Part shown: in pieces, positions 24,626-34,425 of the stretch | How positions within the stretch are numbered: position 1 is the stretch's first letter | Layout: each line of letters begins with the position of its first letter | DNA from: Micromonospora ferruginea | Lineage (GTDB): Bacteria; Actinomycetota; Actinomycetes; Mycobacteriales; Micromonosporaceae | DNA length: 64,000 nucleotides | Assembly: GCF_013694245.2 (NCBI RefSeq) | Contig: NZ_CP059322.2 | Location: 1-64,000 of the forward strand | Reading direction: 5' to 3' | Translations under genes and position numbers: made by a program | The notes under the pieces: model-generated | Databases searched by the model: none | The model's input: only the letters and a program-made list of their open reading frames with translations | What the model was told of the DNA's origin: nothing

Positions 24626-24841
24626 ATGAGCCACCACCAGAGCGACCAGGACCGGATCTCCTCCCGCGCCCACCTGCTGCCCGAGGAGGCGGCGGCGGGC
24701 AGCGACGACCCGCAGGCGCAGGCCGACGCGATCCTCGCCGAGTCGGACCTGCGGGAGGAGGACCGCAACGCAGCCCCCGACACCGTGCTGGAGCACCGCA
24801 CCTCGGCCGAGACCGTCAACCCCGTCGAGCCGCCCGACTGA
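24626..24841 (+). CDS. Small acidic hypothetical protein (71 aa)
   Basis: Hydrophilic and likely disordered: SHHQSDQDRISSRAHLLPEE, then many Asp/Glu/Ala residues (QAQADAILAESDLREEDRNA). No domain is recognised. ATG 24626 is chosen over ATG 24614 because GAGGA lies at correct spacing. Divergent from the DAHP synthase gene; its 3' end overlaps the convergent catalase-like gene by 26 bp. Confidence 0.6.
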   Translation: MSHHQSDQDRISSRAHLLPEEAAAGSDDPQAQADAILAESDLREEDRNAAPDTVLEHRTSAETVNPVEPPD

Positions 24842-25526
24842 GCGCGACGCCCCGGCCCCGCCGCGACCCCCGGTACCCGGCGTCGCGCAGCCGGGCCAGC
24901 GGGCCGGCCAGCCGCAGTCCCGGCGGCACGTTGCCGATCGGGTCGAAGGCCAGCGCGGCGTCCTCCAGGGCGCCGTGCCGGCCGCCCAGCCGCACCTCGC
25001 CGAACGGCCGCCACGGACCCACCGCGGAGGCCACCGCGAGCACCAGCCGAGGCTCGTCGCCGGCCACCGCCGCGTCCGCCTCGGCCAGCGTGCGACCCAG
25101 GTCGGGTGAGTCCGGGTCGGCCAGCGCGGCCAGGAACAGCCGCCGCGTCCCGGCCCGGAACGACATGATCGAGGTGTACGTCCCGGTGAGGCGCCGCCGG
25201 GGCAGCGGCAGGTTGCGCAGCACCGGCGCCGCGCCGCTGGAACTCACCAGCAGGTCCACCGGCGGCTCCGGGTCCCGGTGCAGCCGGACCGCCACGCCCA
25301 GCACGTCCGGCCAGCCGGCCGGCGTCGGCGTCCCCTTGGACAGCCGGACCGTGCCCGGAAAGCGACCGGGCCCGTCCAGCAGCGGCACGCCGGTCGGCGG
25401 TCCCGGCGTGCCCCAGATCAGCACGTCGGCGGCGAAGACGCGGCCGGCGGGATGCAGCAGTCGGGCGTGCCGGAGCCGGGCCAGCGCGGCGGCGGCGCGC
25501 TCGACGGCGGACGGTGCGGGGGTCAT
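24816..25526 (-). CDS. Catalase-superfamily-like protein (often annotated phosphodiesterase)
   Basis: 236 aa from ATG 25526. Segments FPGTVRLSKGTPTPAGWPDVLGVAVRL, PVDLLVSSSGAAP and LTGTYTSIMSFRAG resemble actinobacterial proteins that share the catalase-like barrel but lack the haem-binding features; I see neither the catalytic His-Asn set nor a proximal Tyr motif. Some databases label such proteins phosphodiesterase. Function is therefore unclear. The C-terminus is very basic. It stands divergent to the M16 peptidase genes. Confidence 0.5.
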   Translation of the reverse strand: MTPAPSAVERAAAALARLRHARLLHPAGRVFAADVLIWGTPGPPTGVPLLDGPGRFPGTVRLSKGTPTPAGWPDVLGVAVRLHRDPEPPVDLLVSSSGAAPVLRNLPLPRRRLTGTYTSIMSFRAGTRRLFLAALADPDSPDLGRTLAEADAAVAGDEPRLVLAVASAVGPWRPFGEVRLGGRHGALEDAALAFDPIGNVPPGLRLAGPLARLRDAGYRGSRRGRGVALSRAARRG

Positions 25527-25607
25527 GCCCCGGTGGTACCCCGTCACGCGGCGACGACGCGGGGCGCGTGTCCCCTTTCCGCCCACCGGATCGGATAGCG
25601 TCGTGCC

Positions 25608-26900
25608 ATGCCCGACAGCGGTTTCCCCTGGCCGATCGAGACGACCCGACTGGACAACGGCCTGCGTGTGGTGGTGAGCGAGGACCGCACCGCGCCGGCC
25701 GTGGCGGTCAACCTGTGGTACGACGTGGGTTCCCGCCACGAACCGGCGGGCCAGACCGGCTTCGCCCACCTCTTCGAGCACCTGATGTTCGAGGGTTCGG
25801 TGAACGTGGCGAAGACCGAGCACATGAAGCTGATCCAGGGCGCCGGCGGCTCGCTCAACGCGACCACCAACCCGGACCGGACCAACTACTTCGAGACCGT
25901 GCCGGCCGAGCACCTGGAGTTGGCGCTCTGGCTGGAGGCCGACCGGATGGGCGGCCTGGTGCCGGCGTTGACCCAGGAGACGCTGGACAACCAGCGCGAC
26001 GTGGTGAAGAACGAGCGGCGGCAGCGCTACGAGAACGTCCCCTACGGCGACGCCTGGCTGCGGCTGCTGCCGCTGCTCTACCCGCCGGGCCACCCCTACC
26101 ACCACGCCACGATCGGCTCGATGGCCGACCTGAACGCCGCCGACCTGGCCACCTTCCAGGCGTTCCACACCACCTACTACGCGCCGAACAACGCGGTGCT
26201 CACGGTGGTCGGCGACACCACCGCGGCCGAGGTGTTCGCGCTGGCCGACAAGTACTTCGGCGGGCTCGCCGCGCGCGCCGACCTCCCGGCCGCCCCGGAC
26301 GGGCGCAGCGTGCCGGCGACCGGCCGGCCCGCGACGGAGACGGTCACCGCCGACGTGCCCGCCCCCCGCGTCTACCTCGCGCACCGCACCCACCCGTTCG
26401 GCGACCCGGGGTACGACGTGACCACGGTGCTCGCCACCGTCCTCGGCAGCGGTCGGGGCAGCCGGCTCTACCAGCGGCTCGCCGACGGCGAGCGGATCGC
26501 CCAGCCGGACCTGGTCGGCGCGTACGGCGTCGACCTGGCGCACGCGCCGGCCCCGCTGATCGCCACCGCCACCGCCCGCCCCGGCGTGAGCGCCGACCGG
26601 CTGCGCGACGGGCTGGCCGAGGTGGTCGACGAACTGGCCACCGTGCCGGTGACCGCCGCCGAGCTGGACCGCGCCAAGGCGCTGCTGAGCACCATGTGGT
26701 GGCGGCAGATGTCCACGGTGGACGGTCGCGCGGACACGCTCGGCCGGTACGCCACCCAGTTCGGTGACCCGGCCACCGCCGCCGACCGGCTGCCCGCCTG
26801 GCTGGCCGTCACCGCCGAGCAGATCGCCGAGCAGGCCGCCGAGCTGTTCGGCGCCGCCGACCGGGTGACCCTGACCTACCTGCCCGAGGAGACCTCATGA
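25608..26900 (+). CDS. M16 family zinc peptidase, catalytic subunit
   Basis: 430 aa. The inverse zinc motif HxxEH is present as HLFEHLMFEGS with a downstream Glu (about 75 residues later in the family; here within RDVVKNERRQRYEN), so it should be active. It resembles mitochondrial processing peptidase beta-like and PqqF-like proteins. No signal peptide, so cytoplasmic. It overlaps the following non-catalytic paralogue by ATGA, and the two most likely form an alpha/beta heterodimer. The start lacks a ribosome site and may be leaderless. Confidence 0.93.
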   Translation: MPDSGFPWPIETTRLDNGLRVVVSEDRTAPAVAVNLWYDVGSRHEPAGQTGFAHLFEHLMFEGSVNVAKTEHMKLIQGAGGSLNATTNPDRTNYFETVPAEHLELALWLEADRMGGLVPALTQETLDNQRDVVKNERRQRYENVPYGDAWLRLLPLLYPPGHPYHHATIGSMADLNAADLATFQAFHTTYYAPNNAVLTVVGDTTAAEVFALADKYFGGLAARADLPAAPDGRSVPATGRPATETVTADVPAPRVYLAHRTHPFGDPGYDVTTVLATVLGSGRGSRLYQRLADGERIAQPDLVGAYGVDLAHAPAPLIATATARPGVSADRLRDGLAEVVDELATVPVTAAELDRAKALLSTMWWRQMSTVDGRADTLGRYATQFGDPATAADRLPAWLAVTAEQIAEQAAELFGAADRVTLTYLPEETS

Positions 26901-28240
26901 CGCTGATCGCCACCCGACCCGGTCCCGGCGCCGCCCGCGCCTACCGGTTCCCCCAGGTGGTCCGGCGGACGGTCGCCGGGGGGCAGGTCGTCGCCGCGCA
27001 CCTGCCCGGGCAGAACCTCGCCGTCGCGCTGCTGCTGCTCGACGGCGGCGCGGGCCGCGAACCGGTCGGCAAGGAAGGGCTCGGCGCGGTGCTGGCCAAG
27101 GCGCTGGAGGAGGGCACCGCGCAGCGCGACGCCACCGCGTACGCGCTGGCCATCGAGGCGCTCGGCACCGAGCTGGTGGCCGGGCTCGACTGGGACTCGT
27201 TCCAGGTCAGCGTGCAGGTGCCGGTGGGCCGGCTGAGCGCCGCGGTGGAGCTGATGGCCGAGGCGGTCCGCACCCCGCGCCTCGACCCGGCCGACGTGCT
27301 GCGGGTCCGCGACGACGAGGCGACCGCGCTGCGGATGGACTGGGCCAACCCGGGCCCGCGCGCCGACGCGGTGCTGCGCGCCGACCTGTTCGGCGCCGAG
27401 CACCGGTGGGGGCGCCCGCTCTACGGCGACCCGGAGAGCGTGGCCGCCCTGGAGGTGGACGACGTCACCGTCTTCCACTCCGAGTGGTTCATCCGCCCCG
27501 GCACCCTCGTCGTCGCCGGCGACCTGGACCGCATCGACCTGGACGCGCTCGGCGCGGCGGCGTTCGCCGGCACCGGCGGCGGTCCGGTCGACCGGGGCGG
27601 CCCGATCGACGTCCCGCTCGCCGGCCGGCGGCGCGTCATCCTGGTGGACCGGCCCGGCTCGGTGCAGTCCACGCTGCGGCTCGGCCACCCGTCGCCGCAC
27701 CGCGCCCACCCCGACCACGTGCCGATGACGCTCGCCGGCACGGTGCTCGGCGGCGCGTTCACCTCCCGCCTCAACCACCTGATCCGCGAGGTGCGCGGCT
27801 ACACGTACGGCATCCGTGGCGACTTCGCCTCGTCCCGGCGGTTCGGCCGGTTCGCGGTCAGCTCCGGCGTGCAGACCGCGGTGACCGCGCCGGCGCTCGT
27901 CGAGGCGGTGGGCGAGGTGACGCGTACCCGGGAGACCGGGGTGACCGAGGAGGAGCTGGAGGTGGCCCGCTCGTGGCGGGCCGGCCAGCTCTCGGTCGAG
28001 CTGCAGAGCCCCCGGGCGATCGCCTCGGCGCTGACCACGCTGGTGGTGCACGACCTGCCGGACGACTACCACGCCCGGCTGCGCGAGGCGCTGCTCGCGG
28101 CCACCGTCGAGGAGGTCTCCGCGGCGGCCGCGGCGCACCTGCACCCGGAGGCGCTGACGCTCGTCGTGGAGGGGGACGCGGCGGTGATCCGGGACGAACT
28201 GGTGGCCGCCGGCCTCGGCGAGGTGGTCGACCAGGCGTGA
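26897..28240 (+). CDS. M16 family peptidase-like, non-catalytic subunit
   Basis: 447 aa. Same fold as its neighbour, but the HxxEH zinc site is replaced by LAKALEEG, so it should not hydrolyse peptides itself. The glycine-rich loop region is kept (GAFTSRLNHLIREVRGYTYGI), as in alpha subunits of processing peptidases that guide the substrate. The ATG overlaps the stop of the catalytic gene, so equal amounts of both subunits would be made. Confidence 0.92.
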   Translation: MTLIATRPGPGAARAYRFPQVVRRTVAGGQVVAAHLPGQNLAVALLLLDGGAGREPVGKEGLGAVLAKALEEGTAQRDATAYALAIEALGTELVAGLDWDSFQVSVQVPVGRLSAAVELMAEAVRTPRLDPADVLRVRDDEATALRMDWANPGPRADAVLRADLFGAEHRWGRPLYGDPESVAALEVDDVTVFHSEWFIRPGTLVVAGDLDRIDLDALGAAAFAGTGGGPVDRGGPIDVPLAGRRRVILVDRPGSVQSTLRLGHPSPHRAHPDHVPMTLAGTVLGGAFTSRLNHLIREVRGYTYGIRGDFASSRRFGRFAVSSGVQTAVTAPALVEAVGEVTRTRETGVTEEELEVARSWRAGQLSVELQSPRAIASALTTLVVHDLPDDYHARLREALLAATVEEVSAAAAAHLHPEALTLVVEGDAAVIRDELVAAGLGEVVDQA

Positions 28241-28267
28241 CCGGCGGGGGCGGCGGGATCGATGTGA

Positions 28268-29362
<1,095 letters not shown>

Positions 29363-29380
29363 GCCGGCCGTCGTACCGCC

Positions 29381-29411
29381 GCGGGGGCGTCCGGGACACG
29401 GACGCCCCCGC
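29381..29411 (+). terminator. Hairpin after asd
   Basis: GCGGGGGCGTCCG (29381-29393) pairs perfectly with CGGACGCCCCCGC (29399-29411) across a 5-nt loop. Confidence 0.75.
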
Positions 29412-29465
29412 AGCGGGTATACCGGCCCGGTCGCCGGCGGCCCGCGCCGGCGGGCGGGGGGAACG

Positions 29466-30149
29466 ATGGCAGCCGGACGCGACACCGGGGACGTCCAGGA
29501 GGTCGAGGCCGGACTTCGCTCGGACACGGCCCGGGCGATCGGCTTCAGCGACGCGGTCTTCGCCATCGTCGTCACGCTGCTGGTGCTCGACCTGAGCGTG
29601 CCCGAGGTGACGCCGGGCGGGATGCCGCACGCGCTGATCGTGCAGTGGCCGGTCTACCTCGCCTTCGTCACGTCCTTCCTCTACGTGGCGGTCAACTGGC
29701 TGAACCACAAGGGCACGTTCCTCCGGGTCCGCTGCTCCGACCGGGGACTGGACTGGACGAACCTCGCGGTGCTGTTCGGCGTGACGCTGCTGCCGTTCGT
29801 GACCGCGCTGGTCTCCCGCGCGGTGGAGAAGGGCGACACGTCCGACGAGCGGGTGGCGATCGGCGCCTACGCGCTGCTCGGCGTGCTCCTCTCGGCCGCC
29901 TGGATGTGGCTCCACCACTACCTGCACGGGCACCCGAAGCTGTTGCAGGCCGGGGTGCCGCAACGCTTCTTCGCCGCCGAGCGGCTCCGCGCGCTGTTCG
30001 GCGTGGCCGCGTACGCGATCGCCGGCGCGGTGGGGTGGTGGGTGAGCGTGCCGGCGGCGCTCGTGGTGTTCCTGCTGCTGCCGATCTTCTACGGGCTGTC
30101 CAGCAACGGCTCCTACGAGATCCGCCGACGGATCCGGCGCCGACGGTGA
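29466..30149 (+). CDS. TMEM175-like potassium channel family protein
   Basis: 227 aa with six membrane helices. The first helix carries the family signature ARAIGFSDAVFAIVVTLLVL (R-x3-FSD), which forms the pore in bacterial TMEM175 channels. VNWLNHKGTFLRV lies between helices 2 and 3 (usual NHH/NHK motif). These bacterial proteins form tetrameric K+-permeable channels without the usual selectivity filter. ATG 29466 follows GGGGGGA. Monocistronic. Confidence 0.87.
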   Translation: MAAGRDTGDVQEVEAGLRSDTARAIGFSDAVFAIVVTLLVLDLSVPEVTPGGMPHALIVQWPVYLAFVTSFLYVAVNWLNHKGTFLRVRCSDRGLDWTNLAVLFGVTLLPFVTALVSRAVEKGDTSDERVAIGAYALLGVLLSAAWMWLHHYLHGHPKLLQAGVPQRFFAAERLRALFGVAAYAIAGAVGWWVSVPAALVVFLLLPIFYGLSSNGSYEIRRRIRRRR

Positions 30150-30216
30150 ACCGGCAGGCGTTACCCCGCCTCGGGCGGCGGGTAGACCGCGGTGCCGACA
30201 CCGAGAGGGGAGCACC

Positions 30217-30633
30217 ATGACAACGGTCGGAGAGTTCATGACGACCCGGTTGGTGACGATGGACGGCAACGACACGCTCGCCGCGGCGGCCCAGGAGATG
30301 CGCGACAGCGCCATCGGCGACGTGGTGGTCACCGACGGCGACAACGTGGTCGGCATCGTCACGGACCGGGACATCACGGTCCGGGGCGTGGCCGAGGACC
30401 GGAACCCCGCCACCACCCGGCTCAACGAGATCACCAGCAAGGACGTGGTGACGGTCAGCCAGAACGACGACGCGGTCGCCGCCGCCGACCTGATGCGCAC
30501 GTACGCCGTGCGGCGGCTCCCGGTGACCGAGGACGGCCGGCTGATCGGCCTGGTCTCGATGGGTGACCTGGCGGTCGAGCGGGAACCCCAGTCGGTGCTC
30601 GCGGACATCAGCGCCGACGACCCCAACAACTGA
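30217..30633 (+). CDS. Two-CBS-domain protein
   Basis: 138 aa made of a CBS pair: VGEFMTTRLVTMDGNDTLAAAAQ with VGIVTDRDITVRGV, then LNEITSKDVVTVSQNDDAVAAA with LIGLVSMGDLAVE. CBS pairs bind adenosyl ligands such as AMP or ATP and sense energy state. It has no catalytic domain attached. Similar stand-alone proteins in actinobacteria belong to hypoxia or stress regulons, but no such regulatory site was found here. A very strong hairpin follows. Confidence 0.9.
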   Translation: MTTVGEFMTTRLVTMDGNDTLAAAAQEMRDSAIGDVVVTDGDNVVGIVTDRDITVRGVAEDRNPATTRLNEITSKDVVTVSQNDDAVAAADLMRTYAVRRLPVTEDGRLIGLVSMGDLAVEREPQSVLADISADDPNN

Positions 30634-30647
30634 CCGTCCGCCGCGGT

Positions 30648-30678
30648 GACGCCGGCCCCCGGTTCGGGGGCCGGCGTC
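30648..30678 (+). terminator. 14-bp hairpin after the CBS gene
   Basis: GACGCCGGCCCCCG pairs with CGGGGGCCGGCGTC across a GTT loop, 15 bp after the stop codon. Confidence 0.85.
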
Positions 30679-30795
30679 TCGCGTGCACCCCACCTGCCGC
30701 GCCTCACCCGATCCGGGCGAGGTTGACCCGGGACCCGGCGGGGACCCGTGCTGTCGACGGGACGGCCGCTGGTAGCGCGGGAGGAGTCGCCTTCG

Positions 30796-31167
30796 ATGGT
30801 GGACACGGCCACGAGATTCTTCGAGGAGCTGGACCGGCGGGGCTTCGAGCCGCTGCTGGTCAAGACGTCCGGAACGCTCCGGTTCGACCTGCACGAGGGC
30901 GCGCAGACCAACCACTGGCTGCTGGAGATCGACCGGGGCAACCTGCGGGTCCGGCAGGAGGACGGCGAGGCGGACACGGTGGTGGGCACCGACCCCCGGC
31001 TCTTCGGCGCGCTCGTCGACGGCGAGGAGAACGCCATCGCGGCGCTGCTGCGCGGCGACATGACTGTCGTCGGTGACCTGCGGCTGGTGCTCCAGATCGA
31101 ACGCGTCTTCCCCGGTCCGCCGGACTCCCGCGGGCCGCACCACGCCTTTGCCAGGAGGGCCGCCTGA
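30796..31167 (+). CDS. SCP2 sterol-transfer-domain protein
   Basis: 123 aa, a single SCP2-like domain: GTLRFDLHEGAQTNHWLLEIDRGNLRV, then the hydrophobic tunnel part (ADTVVGTDPRLFGALVDGEENAIAALLRGDMTVVGDLRLVL). Such domains bind lipids or other hydrophobic ligands. ATG 30796 follows GGGAGGAG. The stop overlaps the start of the debranching-type hydrolase (TGATG); that pairing recurs in actinobacteria, to my knowledge, and suggests a joint role, though none is proven. Confidence 0.82.
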   Translation: MVDTATRFFEELDRRGFEPLLVKTSGTLRFDLHEGAQTNHWLLEIDRGNLRVRQEDGEADTVVGTDPRLFGALVDGEENAIAALLRGDMTVVGDLRLVLQIERVFPGPPDSRGPHHAFARRAA

Positions 31168-33227
31168 TGGCCGGAAGCAACACCGTCCGGATCCTGGACG
31201 GCAACACGTTCGTGGTCTCCGAGGACACCGGCGACATCGAGGCCACGCCGAGCGAGCCGACCGGGCTCTTCTCGCTCGACACGCGATACCTGTCGAAGTG
31301 GGTGCTCACCGTCAACGGCGAGCGGCTCAACGCGCTCTCCTACGACGACCTGCAGTACTACGAGGCCCGGTTCTTCCTGGTCCCCGGCATGGCCACGCAC
31401 TACGTGGACGCCAAGCTGTCGATCATCCGGGAGCGGGTGGTGGGGGGCAGCTTCCGGGAGACGCTGACCATCCTCAACCACGACGAGAAGCCCGTCGACC
31501 TGGAGATCCGGATGGACGCGGGCTCCGACTTCGCCGACCTCTTCCAGGTCAAGGACGAGATCCTCAACAAGAAGGGCGAGCTGTACGCCGAGGCGGAGGC
31601 GGACCGGCTGCGGCTCGGCTACCGCCGGGGGAACTTCAAGCGGGAGACGGTGATCTCGGCGAACCAGCCGGCCCGCTACGACAACCGGGGCTTCGCCTGG
31701 AGCATCCACCTGGAGCCGAACGAGCAGTGGGACGCCGCCATCGACGTGCGGACGTTCGCCATCGGGCCCGGCGGCCGGGACCTGCGGATCGGGTTGCGGG
31801 CGCACGGCACCGAGCGGCTCGCGCTCGAACACGACCTCCAGGAGTGGGTCGACAAGGCGCCCAAGGTCAACAGCGAGCACGGCCGGGTCGCCGCGACCTA
31901 CCGGCGGAGCCTGGTCGACCTCGCCGCGCTGCGCTTCTCACCGCTGTCGCTGGGCGGGCAGACGCTGCCCGCGGCCGGGCTGCCCTGGTTCATGACCATG
32001 TTCGGCCGGGACAGCATCCTCACCTGCCTACAGGTGCTGCCGTTCGCGCCGGAGATGTCGAAGACCACACTGCGCATCCTCGGCGCCCTGCAGGGCACCC
32101 GCTTCGACGACTTCCGCGACGAGGACCCGGGCCGGATCCTGCACGAGATGCGCTACGGCGAGACCGCCGCGTTCGAGGAGCAACCGCACTCGCCCTACTA
32201 CGGCTCGGTGGACGCGACGCCGCTCTTCGTGGTGCTGCTCGACGAGTACGAGCGGTGGAGCGGCGACGTGGCGCTGGTCAAGGAGCTGGAACGGGAGTGC
32301 CGGGCGGCGCTGAAGTGGATCGACGACTACGCCGACCTGGTCGGCAACGGCTACATCTGGTACGAGCGGCGCAACACCGAGAACGGCCTGGAGAACCAGT
32401 GCTGGAAGGACTCCTGGGACTCCGTCTCGTACGCCGACGGCTCGCTGCCGCCGTTCCCGCGTGCCAGTTGCGAGGTGCAGGGGTACGCGTACGACGCGAA
32501 GACCCGGGCCGCCCGGCTGGCCCGGGAGTTCTGGGGCGACCCCGCGTACGCCGACCAGTTGGAACGCGAGGCGGCGCAGCTGAAGGCCCGGTTCAACCGC
32601 GAGTGGTGGGTCGAGGAGGGGGGCTTCTACGCGCTGGCGCTGGACCCGCAGGGGCGCAAGTGCGACGTGCTCAGCTCCAACATCGGCCACCTGCTGTGGA
32701 GCGGCATCGTCGACGACGAGCGGGCGCCGCGGATCGCCGAGCACCTGGTGGGACCGCGGCTCTGGTCCGGCTGGGGGGTGCGGACGCTGGCCGAGGGCGA
32801 GATCCGCTACAACCCGATCGGCTACCACAACGGCGCGATCTGGCCGTTCGACAACTCGTTCATCGCCTGGGGCCTGCGCCGGTACGGCTTCGCCGAGGAG
32901 GCGGCCACCGTGGCCAACGGCATCCTGGACGCGGCCACCTACTTCGACGGCCGGCTGCCCGAGGCGTTCGGCGGCTACCAGCGGGAGCTGACCAAGTTCC
33001 CGGTGGAGTACCCGACCGCGTGCAGCCCGCAGGCGTGGTCGACGGGCGCTCCGCTGCTGCTGATCCGGACCATGCTCGGCCTGGAGCCGCACGAGGGGCA
33101 CCTGGCGGTGGACCCGCGGCTGCCGGTGGGCATGGGGCGGATCGAGGTGCTGGACATCCCGGGCCGCTGGGGCCGGGTGGACGCGTTCGCCCGGGGGCGG
33201 CTGGACCTGCACAACCTGGCCGGCTGA
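31167..33227 (+). CDS. Glycogen-debranching-type amylo-alpha-1,6-glucosidase
   Basis: 686 aa. The N-terminal beta domain (TFVVSEDTGDIEATPSEPTGLFSLDTRYLSKW) is the bis-type glycogen debranching N-domain; the C-terminal (alpha/alpha)6 barrel (about residues 260-660) has PWFMTMFGRDSILT, ENQCWKDSWD and the acidic residues expected of GH63/GH15-like amylo-glucosidases. It would trim alpha-1,6 or other alpha-glucosides in the cytoplasm; the exact substrate is open. It overlaps the SCP2 gene by TGATG. The stop codon lies in a 3x10-bp tandem repeat (33221-33250). Confidence 0.9.
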   Translation: MAGSNTVRILDGNTFVVSEDTGDIEATPSEPTGLFSLDTRYLSKWVLTVNGERLNALSYDDLQYYEARFFLVPGMATHYVDAKLSIIRERVVGGSFRETLTILNHDEKPVDLEIRMDAGSDFADLFQVKDEILNKKGELYAEAEADRLRLGYRRGNFKRETVISANQPARYDNRGFAWSIHLEPNEQWDAAIDVRTFAIGPGGRDLRIGLRAHGTERLALEHDLQEWVDKAPKVNSEHGRVAATYRRSLVDLAALRFSPLSLGGQTLPAAGLPWFMTMFGRDSILTCLQVLPFAPEMSKTTLRILGALQGTRFDDFRDEDPGRILHEMRYGETAAFEEQPHSPYYGSVDATPLFVVLLDEYERWSGDVALVKELERECRAALKWIDDYADLVGNGYIWYERRNTENGLENQCWKDSWDSVSYADGSLPPFPRASCEVQGYAYDAKTRAARLAREFWGDPAYADQLEREAAQLKARFNREWWVEEGGFYALALDPQGRKCDVLSSNIGHLLWSGIVDDERAPRIAEHLVGPRLWSGWGVRTLAEGEIRYNPIGYHNGAIWPFDNSFIAWGLRRYGFAEEAATVANGILDAATYFDGRLPEAFGGYQRELTKFPVEYPTACSPQAWSTGAPLLLIRTMLGLEPHEGHLAVDPRLPVGMGRIEVLDIPGRWGRVDAFARGRLDLHNLAG

Positions 33228-33250
33228 CCCGGCTGACCCGGCTGACCCGG
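33221..33250. repeat. Tandem repeat, 3 x CGGCTGACCC
   Basis: Three exact copies of a 10-bp unit; the first contains the stop codon of the hydrolase gene. The last copy merges into a palindrome TGACCCGGCCGGGTCA (33243-33258), a short terminator-like stem between convergent genes. Confidence 0.8.
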
Positions 33251-33263
33251 CCGGGTCAGTCGG

Positions 33264-33656
33264 TCAGTGGCCGGGCGGCGGCTCGGCGGCGTGCGCCTCG
33301 TGCGGGGGCAACAGGCAGAACTCGTTGCCCTCCGGGTCGGCCAGCACGGTCCACCGGGGCAGCTCACGGACCACCGTGGCGCCCGCCTCCAGCACCGCGG
33401 CCCGCTCCTCGGCGTCGCCGACCAGGTCCAGGTGGATCCGGCCGGGAGCGGGCAGGTCACCCGCCGGGCTGATCCACAGGTCCGGCCGCCGCCCGTGCGG
33501 ATCGCGCAGCAGCACCGCCTCGGTCGGCCCGAGCGTGCGGTCGGCCAGCTTCGCCAGGTCCGCCTCGACCACGGGCAGCCCGCTGACCGCGCTCCAGAAC
33601 GGGGCGAGCAGGTAGGGGTCGCGGCAGTGGATGACGATCGCGGCGAGGTCGGGCAT
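33264..33656 (-). CDS. VOC (glyoxalase/bleomycin resistance fold) protein
   Basis: 130 aa with two beta-alpha-beta-beta-beta repeats: AAIVIHCRDPYLLAPFWSAVSGLP and RIHLDLVGDAEERAAVLEAGATVV, ending VLADPEGNEFCLLPP, the usual metal-ligand Glu strand. Members bind small metabolites or do dioxygenase and isomerase chemistry; nothing shows which. Convergent with the debranching-type gene. Confidence 0.88.
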   Translation of the reverse strand: MPDLAAIVIHCRDPYLLAPFWSAVSGLPVVEADLAKLADRTLGPTEAVLLRDPHGRRPDLWISPAGDLPAPGRIHLDLVGDAEERAAVLEAGATVVRELPRWTVLADPEGNEFCLLPPHEAHAAEPPPGH

Positions 33657-33665
33657 GCCTCGAAC

Positions 33666-34325
33666 CTAGTGGGCCGCGACCGTCGGGAGGACGCTGTCCA
33701 GGAACGTGGCGGCGACCGCGCGCAGGTCGGGGCGGGCCAGGTCGAGGGCGTGCCCGCCGTGGGTGAGCCAGAGGTGGGTCGGGTGGCCGGCGGCGAGCAG
33801 CCGGCCGGTCAGCTCCAGCGCCTGGGCGGCCGGCACCGGCACGTCGTCGCGCCCCTGCACCAGCAGCACCGGCACGCCGGACCCGAGGTGACCGGCGACG
33901 GCGGCGTCGGCGGTGGCCGGGTCACCCGCGGCCGGCGGGTGCCCGAGCAGGTCGGCCCACGGGTCGTCGCCCGCCGGGCGGCGGCGCCGCTGCTCCGGGT
34001 CGAGCGGGTCGACAGGAGCCCAGTACGCCAGCGCGCCCGCCACGTCACCCGGCCGGTCCACCCCGCGCAACGCCAGGTGCAGGGCGAGCATCCCGCCGGC
34101 CGAGTCACCGCCGACCAGCAGCGGGAGCCCGCCCGCGGTGGCCCGGGCGGCCCGCGCCCCGGCGCGGACGTCGTCGAGCTGCGCCGGCCAGCGCGCCTCG
34201 TGCGAGAACCGGTAGCTCGCGGCGACCACCCGCAGGCCGAGCGACGCGAGCGCGGCGCCGTCCTCGTCGGAACGACCCCGCCAGCCTCCGCCGTGGATCC
34301 AGAACAGCACGCCGCGTTCGGTCAT
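33666..34325 (-). CDS. Alpha/beta hydrolase, esterase/lipase (HSL-like)
   Basis: 219 aa. Oxyanion motif HGGGW near the N-terminus, nucleophile elbow GGDSAGG, Asp in VQGRDDVPVP and His in THGGHALDL make up a complete catalytic set of the hormone-sensitive-lipase/BD-FAE type. There is no signal peptide, so it acts in the cytoplasm on an unknown ester. The start lies 9 bp upstream of the VOC gene's mirror strand end, and it may share an mRNA with VOC (same strand, 9-bp gap). Confidence 0.88.
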   Translation of the reverse strand: MTERGVLFWIHGGGWRGRSDEDGAALASLGLRVVAASYRFSHEARWPAQLDDVRAGARAARATAGGLPLLVGGDSAGGMLALHLALRGVDRPGDVAGALAYWAPVDPLDPEQRRRRPAGDDPWADLLGHPPAAGDPATADAAVAGHLGSGVPVLLVQGRDDVPVPAAQALELTGRLLAAGHPTHLWLTHGGHALDLARPDLRAVAATFLDSVLPTVAAH

Positions 34326-34425
34326 CGGCCCATGGTGGCCGACGCGGATCCGGTCTGACGAGACCGGTCTGCTCAGGGCAGAGCATCCCTACGGTCGGGT
34401 AACCTACTCGGGGTAAAGTTGCCGG

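Noticed and set aside
26897..28240. Second M16 protein as a degraded pseudogene
   Set aside because: The frame is full-length with good codon bias; loss of HxxEH in one partner is normal for paired M16 subunits.
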